NCBI GenBank assembly: GCA_002338255.1
Contig: DDHX01000063.1
Span: 15,737-29,150 of the forward strand
DNA length: 13,414 nucleotides
Source: Ruminococcaceae bacterium UBA1865
GTDB lineage: Bacteria; Bacillota; Clostridia; Oscillospirales; Acutalibacteraceae
Direction of reading: 5' to 3'
The position numbers were made by a program, and so were the translations under genes. Shown in pieces: positions 6,038 through 13,167 of the stretch (position 1 is its first letter; every line of letters starts with the position of its first letter). The notes below the pieces were generated by a model. That model searched no databases. It saw nothing but the letters and a program-made list of their open reading frames with translations, and was not told the DNA's origin.

Positions 6038-7159
6038 TTATTTTGAAAGCAGCTCTTTAGGGTCGTAGTATTCCATTCCAAGATCGCTTGCTACAGGCTT
6101 ACAGGTTATTTTTCCATCGTAAGTGTTAAGACCCTTTAATAACGCGCAGTCCTCCAGCAGTGCTTCTTTCACTCCATGATTGACCATTTTTAGCAGATAA
6201 GGAAGTGTTGCCGCTTCAAGAGCGAATGTTGATGTTCTTGGCACAGCGCCGGGCATATTTGCGACAGAATAATGGATGACCCCGTATTTTTCATAACTTG
6301 GGTTATCATGCGTGGTAACCCGGTCAATTGTTTCGATTGAACCACCCTGATCAATGGCAACGTCAACAATGACAGCACCCTTCTTCATTGTTTTTACCAT
6401 ATATTCTTTAACAATCTTCGGGGTTTTTGCGCCTGCCACCAGAACCGCGCCAATCAGAAGATCTGCGTTCTTTACGGCTGCGGCAACATTGTATTCGTTG
6501 CATGCGAGCGTGGTGACCTTTCCCCCGAATATATCATCAAGGTAAGCAAGGCGGCTTGCGCTAATATCCAGCACGGTAACTCTTGCACCAAGTCCCAATG
6601 CCGTTTTAGCTGCATTGGTACCGACGATTCCGCCGCCGACCACCACAACTTCAGCCGGTGCTACACCGGGGACGCCGCTCACGAGTACGCCCATGCCTTT
6701 GTTGTATTTTAAAAGGAGACTCGAGCCGACAAGAGAAGCCATCCTGCCTGCAACTTCACTCATCGGGGTGAGAAGAGGAAGCTGACCGTTACTAAGCTGT
6801 ACTGTCTCAAAGGCAACGCCGCAGACTTTTTTGCGCAGCAGTGCATCCGTAAGGGAACGGTTCGGCGCAAGGTGAAGATAGGTATAGAGTGTTTGTCCCT
6901 CTTTAAAGAGGTCGTATTCCGATTCAAGCGGTTCTTTTACTTTTACAATAATATCAGAATCAGCGAAAAGTTTTTTCTTGTCCGCGCAAATCTCGGCTCC
7001 GGCTTCGATATACTGCTGATCCTCAAAGCCGCTTCCTTCTCCGGCAGACTTTTCAACGATTACCTTGTGTCCGCTTTTTACAAGCACGCTTACTCCGCCC
7101 GGTGTAAGCCCGACCCTGTTTTCATTGTTTTTGATTTCTTTTGGTAAACCGATAATCAT
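6038..7159 (-). CDS. ald: Alanine dehydrogenase
   Basis: A 373-aa NAD-dependent alanine dehydrogenase catalysing L-alanine + NAD + water to pyruvate + ammonium + NADH, reversibly, in the cytoplasm. The opening MIIGLPKEIKNNENRV is diagnostic. Catalytic and substrate residues fall at the family positions: Arg15, Lys75 (VKVKEP), His96 (YLHLAP) and Asp270 (VAIDQGG). The Rossmann motif VVVVGGGIVGTNAAK lies at 171-185. Start: an upstream in-frame ATG at 7174 overlaps the ribosome binding site (GGAGG), whereas ATG 7159 sits 8 bases behind it and gives the usual family length, so 7159 is chosen. It lies 48 bp downstream of the oxidoreductase gene, with a 20-bp palindrome in the gap, and is followed by a terminator. 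Inside a sugar cluster next to a PLP aminotransferase, a likely role is recycling alanine made from pyruvate by transamination; that is inference. Confidence 0.96.
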   Translation of the reverse strand: MIIGLPKEIKNNENRVGLTPGGVSVLVKSGHKVIVEKSAGEGSGFEDQQYIEAGAEICADKKKLFADSDIIVKVKEPLESEYDLFKEGQTLYTYLHLAPNRSLTDALLRKKVCGVAFETVQLSNGQLPLLTPMSEVAGRMASLVGSSLLLKYNKGMGVLVSGVPGVAPAEVVVVGGGIVGTNAAKTALGLGARVTVLDISASRLAYLDDIFGGKVTTLACNEYNVAAAVKNADLLIGAVLVAGAKTPKIVKEYMVKTMKKGAVIVDVAIDQGGSIETIDRVTTHDNPSYEKYGVIHYSVANMPGAVPRTSTFALEAATLPYLLKMVNHGVKEALLEDCALLKGLNTYDGKITCKPVASDLGMEYYDPKELLSK

Positions 7160-7178
7160 ACTGTTTTCCTCCATATAC

Positions 7179-7198
7179 TTTTTATAATATTATAAAAA
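7179..7198. promoter_or_regulatory. 20-bp perfect A/T palindrome upstream of ald
   Basis: TTTTTATAATATTATAAAAA at 7179-7198 is its own exact reverse complement and contains TATAAT on both strands. It fills the short gap between the oxidoreductase stop and the ald ribosome binding site. It may be a regulator site or an internal -10 region, though no good -35 stands 17 bp upstream on the minus strand. It could also be a weak A/U hairpin between the two cistrons. Base composition alone makes such palindromes less surprising here. Confidence 0.45.
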
Positions 7199-7207
7199 TA
7201 ATATTTC

Positions 7208-8344
7208 TTATGAATTGATTTTTACCCATTGGTTCAAATCATCCGACTCGTATGCTTTTTCCATCACATACTGAACATAAGCTGCCTCTGCAAAAGAGGG
7301 GCTTGCTTTTTTATTCTCACAAACACAGTCAAGAAAATGATACAGACTATGCACGTGCGCCCTTGTCCACCCGATTGCAAATTTCGAGCTTGGGAAATCT
7401 CCTCCGGGTTTGCGGAATCTTTGCACGCACTCAATCTTGGTATACCCTTTCACGCCGCCCAAAGGTTCGTCTGGTACAGTGTTGTCATAAAATTCGAGCC
7501 AGTTCGGATCCATCAGGTTGGCTCTGAGCGCTCCTTTATCGCCGTGAATCTCAAACCGCATTTCGTCGTTGACGCCGGTGGAAATTTTAGATGCTTCAAT
7601 GGTTCCGGTACTGCCGTTCTTCATCTTTGCAATCAGGAATGCAGCGTCATCCGCCTCAATGTCAATCATTTTTCCGGTGCGGTCAGGCCGCTGTTTGTAA
7701 ATTACTTCCGTGTCGGCGATGACAGAGGAATATTCACCGAGCAAATAATACATCAGATCTATCACATGAGAGCCAAGATCAAACAGCACACCGCCGCCGC
7801 CAAATTTCTTATCCTGCTTCCATCCGATCGGCTTGTCGGGATCAACGGAACCTGAGTGAAGATAATTTGCCCTAAAAGATAAAATTTTTCCCAGTTTACC
7901 TTCCTCAATCATTTCTTTCGCGCGCATGGTAACCGGATAACTTCTGTACTGAAGTGCCATCTGTGTAATCACATTGGACGAATCCGCCAAATTTGCGATT
8001 TCCTTTGCGTCTTCATAACTGGTGGCTAAGGGCTTGTCACAATAAATATGTTTTCCGGCATTTAAAGCTTTGAGAATACCTTCTTTGTGATACAGGTTTG
8101 GGGTGCAGATATCTATAATATCAATTTCCGGATTATTAAATAGTTCATCGGGGTTATCAGTGGCATACTCGAATCCAAGGGTTTCTTTAGCATTAACCGC
8201 AGTGGAAAGCACTGCATCGCAAATGCCCACCAATTTTATTTTAAAGGGCAAATTGCTGTAATAGAGAGGAATTGTTTTGTATCCATAGGTATGCATTTTC
8301 CCCATAAATCCAAAACCGACAATGCCTATTTTTAATTCACGCAT
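7208..8344 (-). CDS. Gfo/Idh/MocA-family NAD(P)-dependent oxidoreductase
   Basis: A 378-aa two-domain dehydrogenase of the glucose-fructose oxidoreductase / inositol dehydrogenase family, which oxidises or reduces hydroxyl groups of sugars and cyclitols with NAD(P). The nucleotide-binding motif IGIVGFGFMGKMH is at 6-18, CTPNLYH at 80-86, and AGKHIYCDKPLA at 97-108 carries Lys104 of the EKP/DKP motif. GGGGVLFDLGSHVIDLM at 182-198 supplies Asp189 and His193, the catalytic pair. The frame is open 38 codons further upstream, but ATG 8344 sits 9 bases behind a perfect GGAGG and begins the Rossmann fold at once, so it is chosen; the longer version would overlap the aminotransferase gene by 100 bp. 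Only 14 bp separate it from the aminotransferase stop, so the two are translated from one mRNA. Substrate unknown; oxidation or reduction of a keto- or aminosugar is a plausible role. Confidence 0.94.
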   Translation of the reverse strand: MRELKIGIVGFGFMGKMHTYGYKTIPLYYSNLPFKIKLVGICDAVLSTAVNAKETLGFEYATDNPDELFNNPEIDIIDICTPNLYHKEGILKALNAGKHIYCDKPLATSYEDAKEIANLADSSNVITQMALQYRSYPVTMRAKEMIEEGKLGKILSFRANYLHSGSVDPDKPIGWKQDKKFGGGGVLFDLGSHVIDLMYYLLGEYSSVIADTEVIYKQRPDRTGKMIDIEADDAAFLIAKMKNGSTGTIEASKISTGVNDEMRFEIHGDKGALRANLMDPNWLEFYDNTVPDEPLGGVKGYTKIECVQRFRKPGGDFPSSKFAIGWTRAHVHSLYHFLDCVCENKKASPSFAEAAYVQYVMEKAYESDDLNQWVKINS

Positions 8345-8358
8345 TTCAAACACCCTCC

Positions 8359-9897
8359 TTATATTGTTTTGAGTGCAGAATCCATTTTGTCCACCAAATA
8401 ATCTATCATCTTTTTTGTTGCAATGATTGGTGGCTTTGTGAGTGCGGCAGGGGGGCACGATTTTTTGTATGTCTGAGAGCTGACATCAATGCACTGATGA
8501 TTTAAGCTTGATGTAAATTTATGCACATCCTCCGGGTCATGAAAAAATATGCTGAGTAAATAGCCCAGTCCACCAACGTTATCAATCACCTTAGGATATT
8601 TTTCAGCAAGCGCCCTCACTTTATGTTGATAATAAGTCCCTGCTTCACGTAAAGCTTCTTCATTTGCGTGAGCAAATTCCATGGTAATCAGGTAGGAAAG
8701 CGATGCAAGTTCTTCTTGCCCGTTTGTTACAAGCGCGCCAAACTGTGAGAGATTATCCATTTCGTAAGTGCCGATAATCTTTGATGCCGCATACTGTCCG
8801 CCCGGGAACCCCTTGCCGATTACAACAAAATCCGGATTCAAGTCATATTCCCTAAAAAGATACATGCCGGGATACCACATGCACGATTGTATTTCGTCGC
8901 ACATTGTTGGAGTATCGTTTGCGTGGCACAATTCATAAACTTTGGACAAATACTCTTTTTCAAGCTTAATAGCACCATAATTCATCAGGATAATTTCGTG
9001 GATAAAGCCTGCTGCCTTATACGGAGGTTTGTTGAATTTCTCAAATTTAATTTTAAAGTCATCAAAGTCATTGATTTTTACAGGGCAAACTTTGAACAAT
9101 CCGTCGGCTTCCATTTTTGAGTATAATTCAGGCCAAAGGCCCCGCAACATCTGCGCAAAAACAGTGGTACCATGATAATTCGCGCCGCTTCCGTTCTCCT
9201 TGTCCTGCATTACGAAAAACACAGGCGTCCTGCCGTCATATTTTGGCTTTTCTTCAATTCCCTCAACTTTATAAAACCGGGAAAGCATCATTTTGATTCC
9301 AGCTTCACAGGAGAGGCTTCCGGTTTCGAGATTAATCACCCGGTTGAGTACATGAGGCTTCCGCGAATCAATTATCTTGTCAACCTCTGCGTCATTTCCT
9401 GCCGCTACACCATTAACCGTACGCACTAATTCTCTTTCCAAAAGCCGCGTGATATACCCTCTTGTGTTATTATGGGTGGCGTTTGTAATTCCTAACGCCC
9501 TTGCATTGTCAATCAGCTTGTACCCGGGGAAATTATGGCCGAGCGGCGCATGATAATGTTCGCTTTTACCCATAAGATACAAGCGCCCGTCCTGACCAAG
9601 CCTAAGGTAGCCAAGACCTGTTAAAGGGCTGGCATGAATTGCTGTTGCATTGCGGAATGATTTGGTCGGGGCTCCCGGAAATTCGTGTGACATACCGGAT
9701 ATAATCGGTTTTCCCACCTTATCCAAAAGTGAATCCATCCTGGTCACAAAATCATCAGGAAAAAACTCTACTTCAGCATCCGCCAAACCCTGTGCAATCG
9801 TTCTTTCCATACCCAACAGGGCAACGGCTCCATCAACTACGGCTTCGATATATTCTTCACCTAACAACTGTTTTAATGATTTACTAATTGAATTCAT
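8359..9897 (-). CDS. Class III aminotransferase-fold PLP-dependent enzyme, divergent
   Basis: A 512-aa protein with the class III (ornithine/GABA aminotransferase-like) fold but divergent. Visible motifs are TGSLSCEAGIKMMLSRFY (192-209), in place of the usual SGSEANEAALKLAR; NYHGTTVF (240-247), the FHGRT counterpart; CDEIQS (333-338) with the Asp that holds the PLP pyridine nitrogen; and VIGKGFPGGQY (359-369) with Lys362 as the probable Schiff-base lysine. It is longer than the 400-460 aa norm, with about 80 extra N-terminal residues before the cofactor domain. ATG 9897 follows GGGTGG by 4 bases. It could be an aminotransferase that strips or installs an amino group on a sugar, or an aminomutase-like enzyme. 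The nearby ald supports use of the pyruvate/alanine couple (inference). It lies 53 bp after the isomerase gene and 14 bp before the oxidoreductase gene. Confidence 0.88.
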   Translation of the reverse strand: MNSISKSLKQLLGEEYIEAVVDGAVALLGMERTIAQGLADAEVEFFPDDFVTRMDSLLDKVGKPIISGMSHEFPGAPTKSFRNATAIHASPLTGLGYLRLGQDGRLYLMGKSEHYHAPLGHNFPGYKLIDNARALGITNATHNNTRGYITRLLERELVRTVNGVAAGNDAEVDKIIDSRKPHVLNRVINLETGSLSCEAGIKMMLSRFYKVEGIEEKPKYDGRTPVFFVMQDKENGSGANYHGTTVFAQMLRGLWPELYSKMEADGLFKVCPVKINDFDDFKIKFEKFNKPPYKAAGFIHEIILMNYGAIKLEKEYLSKVYELCHANDTPTMCDEIQSCMWYPGMYLFREYDLNPDFVVIGKGFPGGQYAASKIIGTYEMDNLSQFGALVTNGQEELASLSYLITMEFAHANEEALREAGTYYQHKVRALAEKYPKVIDNVGGLGYLLSIFFHDPEDVHKFTSSLNHQCIDVSSQTYKKSCPPAALTKPPIIATKKMIDYLVDKMDSALKTI

Positions 9898-9950
9898 AAT
9901 ACCACCCTTTAAAATATGCTCTGCATATTAAACTTTCCCTTAACACGATT

Positions 9951-11336
9951 TTAAATACTTTTGACATCCCATCCCATGATCTTGCCAAAACGAATGATAT
10001 CATCACCGACATCGCCGTAAATGAGCGCGGAATGATGCGTACCACCCAGCCTGCTGTATGCCTGCAAAAATTCGGGAAGTTCGACCGGCGGCTTGAACCA
10101 ACCGCGAACGACATCCTTCATATTATCCTGAGCCGTAACATCAAGCATTTCAACTGGCACAACAATCAGTGAAAGCTTGTCATCCGGCCCGGGAGCAAGA
10201 TTCACAAGCCAAGCTTTCCCCGCCTTATACCTGCCGACTGCGATAACCGGACGATCCGCATCGGTATACGCAAACGGAATATCAATCAGACTTGGCGTGT
10301 CAGCCGAAAGATTCACATTCATCTCACCCATATGACTGATGAAAACAGAATGATTTTTCCAGTCGGGACAAAACATTTCAGCAAACGTGGTTTCCGGATA
10401 AGTCGAAAGTAAGGTGCCTACAAGCGCGGCTGTCAGAACATCTCCTTCCCCTGCAAAGCCAACACCTGACGCCATAGCCTTGCCGGCTTCAAGAAACGGG
10501 GCCACCGGCAACCCTGAAGCTTTATTAATCGCCAGAAAATTAAACGTATAAGCCGAAAGTTGATTTTGAAGAGCCCATTTTCGCACGGCCAGCCCGGTTT
10601 GTACAGAAACTCTGTGTGCATCGCAATTCGTCAGAATGTTAAACTTTTCTTTATCGGCTGCCATTTCATTCTCTATTTCCTGTGGTGTAACGGCCTCATA
10701 ATAGTTCAGTAAATTTTTTGCGTCTGCCTCTACTGTTTGAATCCCAATCGTTGATTCCAACATCTGCTTTGGCAGAAAGAAATCGCCCATGCCTGTAAAG
10801 GACTCACCAATTCTCCCAACGCGTATGTTCTTCATTACATTTGCAAGATGGGCAGCCTTAGCCCAATTTGCAACCCTGTCAAGTACATCGGAGTGGCTCC
10901 AGTGCCCGGCTTCAATCTGAAAAGGCTTGTGATTTCTGATGAGCAGATTACACATATCCTGCACGCCGTGTATGCCATGGTTATAATCAATTTTGCTTGT
11001 GTCCTGTTGAGCATCAAATTCAAAATTAGGTGTTGTGTCCAATATTATGACCGGCAATTTTGTTTTGGCAAGAACGTCCGACGACTCTAACGAAGGGGAA
11101 TATGCAAGATGGATGGTTACAATCGCATCGACATCCGCTTTTTCAAAGTCTGCTACTGCGTCCTCAAATTCCTCTTTAATCCTGCATACTTCCGATTTCA
11201 CAACAGAAATATTTCTTTTTTCAAATTCATCTTTCAGCGTATGCAGAAACGCGTCAATTTTTGTTCTTAATTCCGGGCATGAATCATCATACAGCTTAAT
11301 ATACAGTGGCAATAATCCGATTTTTTGCTGATGCAT
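9951..11336 (-). CDS. L-arabinose/L-fucose isomerase-like protein
   Basis: A 461-aa member of the L-arabinose/L-fucose isomerase superfamily, Mn-dependent aldose-ketose isomerases. It is divergent and somewhat shorter than AraA (about 500 aa). AraA-like landmarks are EAGHWSHSDVLDRVANWAKA (142-161), KNIRVGRIGESFTGMGDF (169-186), AGEGDVLTAAL (295-305), TFAEMFCPDW (317-326), FISHMGEMN (332-340) and LGGTHHSALIYGD (430-442). Glu297, Glu320, His335 and His434/435 line up in order and spacing with the four metal ligands of E. coli AraA (Glu306, Glu333, His350, His450), so the active site looks intact. Start: the frame opens at a TTG (11360), but AGGAG lies inside that extension and ATG 11336 is 11 bases behind it, so the ATG is used. 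It should interconvert an aldose and a ketose; because of the divergence I do not call it araA. It lies 39 bp after the amidohydrolase gene. Confidence 0.9.
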   Translation of the reverse strand: MHQQKIGLLPLYIKLYDDSCPELRTKIDAFLHTLKDEFEKRNISVVKSEVCRIKEEFEDAVADFEKADVDAIVTIHLAYSPSLESSDVLAKTKLPVIILDTTPNFEFDAQQDTSKIDYNHGIHGVQDMCNLLIRNHKPFQIEAGHWSHSDVLDRVANWAKAAHLANVMKNIRVGRIGESFTGMGDFFLPKQMLESTIGIQTVEADAKNLLNYYEAVTPQEIENEMAADKEKFNILTNCDAHRVSVQTGLAVRKWALQNQLSAYTFNFLAINKASGLPVAPFLEAGKAMASGVGFAGEGDVLTAALVGTLLSTYPETTFAEMFCPDWKNHSVFISHMGEMNVNLSADTPSLIDIPFAYTDADRPVIAVGRYKAGKAWLVNLAPGPDDKLSLIVVPVEMLDVTAQDNMKDVVRGWFKPPVELPEFLQAYSRLGGTHHSALIYGDVGDDIIRFGKIMGWDVKSI

Positions 11337-11375
11337 ACAGCACTCAACTCCTAATGACAAAATTTAAGCGATCGT

Positions 11376-12434
11376 TTATTTCAATAACGGGGTTACTCCG
11401 TTAATCAGATTTTTGGCGTTACGGTAAAAGACGTCTTCAATGTCGGAGGCAACGAGCCCTGTCGTTTCTGCCGCACGGCGAAAAGCATCAATCTCCTCAT
11501 ACATAAAAAATGTAAGCGAGTCCGCCTCGCTGCCGGAGACTTCTCTCATATGTGAATCACCGGAAACATCACCATATAAACTTTTAGGCACAATATTCAC
11601 GTAATTTCCGTTCTCACAGATCCTTTTCATTCTCATTCTGAGAATGGGAAGGTCACTGCCAAACAGGATTCTTTTGGGTCCTACCGACTCGATTAATCGT
11701 TCAAAAACATACTGGCTTGTGTTTGCGGTAATATCAAACATCATGTTTTTTGCAACAGAAAGCACGTCAAAGGCGTTTCCGATATCCTCAGGGCAGTACG
11801 CCCTGCCTACATGCGCTATGATAAGGCGCACATTCGGATAATCACGCTCGATTTCAAGCATTTGCGCAAGATTGACGGGATCCTTCAAGCGCCCATCCCT
11901 TGGGATGTGCAGCATTACGATCCAGCCGTGACTGTTGAGCACCTTTAGCTGGTGGTGGGGAAGAAAGTCAAAAATGCGGATTTCCTTTTCCGGTATGTAG
12001 GAGGGTGACAGCGTAAGGTAAACCTTGCATCCCAAAAAACCGCCCTGAATCACCTTTCGCTCCAGTTCCTCGCCTGTCCACTCCGGACGGGCGAAAATAA
12101 GGGACGGGAAATGGTACTCCTCCGCGCTTTTCCTTATATATTCGTTCGCAGCGTCGAAATCGTCATTCAATCCCAGATTGCTAAAAATCAGCGGCGTTAC
12201 GGTTTTATCCGGAAACATGAGCCGGTACGTTTCAACAATATGCTCAATTGAATTATCATTTGCCACCTTTGACGGCCAGGAAACCATCCGCTCTTCTGCG
12301 TCGTTGTCGACATGAATAAATTTGTCCAGCCAGACATGCGCATGCACATCGATTATTTTAGACGGCAAAAAGTCTTTCAGTTTTTCTTCGTAAATTTTCT
12401 TATCAAGCGGTTTTACTTCAAATAGATTCTTCAT
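11376..12434 (-). CDS. Amidohydrolase-2 family TIM-barrel metal-dependent hydrolase
   Basis: A 352-aa protein of the amidohydrolase superfamily (PF04909-type). Metal and catalytic positions are all visible: His31 and His33 in IIDVHAHVW, Lys137 in GCKVYL, His176 in VMLHIPRD, His208 in LIIAHVGRAY and Asp261 in LFGSDLP. The family includes sugar lactonases, carboxylases/decarboxylases and uronate isomerase-like enzymes, so the reaction cannot be fixed. In a cluster with a Gfo/Idh/MocA dehydrogenase a lactone hydrolase is a natural guess, but removal of a small acyl or amide group is equally possible. ATG 12434 follows AAAGGA by about 4 bases. No signal peptide is seen. It lies 52 bp from the deacetylase gene, with a small GAGAAA/TTTCTC hairpin (12468-12482) in the gap, and 39 bp before the isomerase gene. 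Confidence 0.88.
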   Translation of the reverse strand: MKNLFEVKPLDKKIYEEKLKDFLPSKIIDVHAHVWLDKFIHVDNDAEERMVSWPSKVANDNSIEHIVETYRLMFPDKTVTPLIFSNLGLNDDFDAANEYIRKSAEEYHFPSLIFARPEWTGEELERKVIQGGFLGCKVYLTLSPSYIPEKEIRIFDFLPHHQLKVLNSHGWIVMLHIPRDGRLKDPVNLAQMLEIERDYPNVRLIIAHVGRAYCPEDIGNAFDVLSVAKNMMFDITANTSQYVFERLIESVGPKRILFGSDLPILRMRMKRICENGNYVNIVPKSLYGDVSGDSHMREVSGSEADSLTFFMYEEIDAFRRAAETTGLVASDIEDVFYRNAKNLINGVTPLLK

Positions 12435-12486
12435 ATGATCCTTTCAGTAGTATTACACTCACTTCAAGAGAAACAATTTCTCGGAT

Positions 12487-13167
12487 TTATAGCAGTACTT
12501 CCGAATTTGTACCGTAAAATATGTCGTCCCTGCCACTCATAAACGCACAAAAATTTTCAATAACGTCCCAGTTCTTGTCAACATCAAACTCGTAACTGTG
12601 ACCCCAGACATAAAATATTTTTTGTTCCGTAGGGTTCATTGCCACAAATTCTTTTGCCAATTGCATCAGATTTTTATTATTATGATGGCATGTAGCTTTC
12701 AATTCTAACAAATTGGTCTGAAGATTAAAATTTTCGGTATCCATCGTAGTTCTTGCATATTTGATATTGTTTTCTTTCAGAATTTGAATCACTCTGTCAT
12801 CGTACGTTCCATACGGGTAGGCCATACCCTGAATACTGCAATCAAAGATAGTCTGCAGGTTGATTTTATCCTGCAGAATTTCGTGCCTTATTGTTTCAAG
12901 ACTCTCTTTTTCCAACCATGGGTGAGTAAGGGAGTGGACGGCGATTTCGTGCCCTTGATACAATTCTTTCAATCCCGGAACATCCATGTGCTTTATGCAA
13001 ACGCCCTGTTCTTCCCATTGACTGGAACTGTCCAGTATTCCTGAATTTAAGTTAAATGTACATTTTAAATGATACTGATTAAAAAGCTTTACCAATCTGC
13101 GATCCTGTTCCACGCCGTCGTCATAGCTGAATGTCAAAGCTTTCAACTTATTATTTGGAAAAGTCAT
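12487..13167 (-). CDS. NodB-type polysaccharide deacetylase family protein
   Basis: A compact protein of about 226 aa with a NodB/carbohydrate esterase 4-like fold. Numbered from the first ATG (13170), the motifs are TFSYDDG (13-19) with the catalytic base and metal Asp17/Asp18; HSLTH (79-83) with metal ligands His79 and His83; MAYPYGTYDD (116-125); and VWGHSYEF with His191 as the probable catalytic acid. CE4 enzymes remove N- or O-acetyl groups from sugars with a divalent metal. There is no signal peptide or membrane anchor, so it is probably cytoplasmic and acts on an imported mono- or oligosaccharide. Two adjacent ATGs are possible: AGGAGG lies 3 bases before 13170 and 6 bases before 13167, so the second is preferred. 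The start overlaps the 3' end of the GH30 gene, indicating translational coupling. Confidence 0.92.
   Translation of the reverse strand: MTFPNNKLKALTFSYDDGVEQDRRLVKLFNQYHLKCTFNLNSGILDSSSQWEEQGVCIKHMDVPGLKELYQGHEIAVHSLTHPWLEKESLETIRHEILQDKINLQTIFDCSIQGMAYPYGTYDDRVIQILKENNIKYARTTMDTENFNLQTNLLELKATCHHNNKNLMQLAKEFVAMNPTEQKIFYVWGHSYEFDVDKNWDVIENFCAFMSGRDDIFYGTNSEVLL

Noticed and set aside
7229..7855. 208-aa plus-strand open frame opposite the oxidoreductase gene
   Set aside because: It is antisense to a gene with clear Gfo/Idh/MocA motifs; the composition is shadow-like and no plus-strand start signal is present.
8345..8458. N-terminal extension of the oxidoreductase frame
   Set aside because: It would overlap the aminotransferase gene by 100 bp, and the perfect GGAGG fits the ATG at 8344.
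12468..12482. GAGAAA/TTTCTC hairpin between the deacetylase and amidohydrolase genes
   Set aside because: A 6-bp stem with a 3-base loop and no T-run; too weak to call a terminator.
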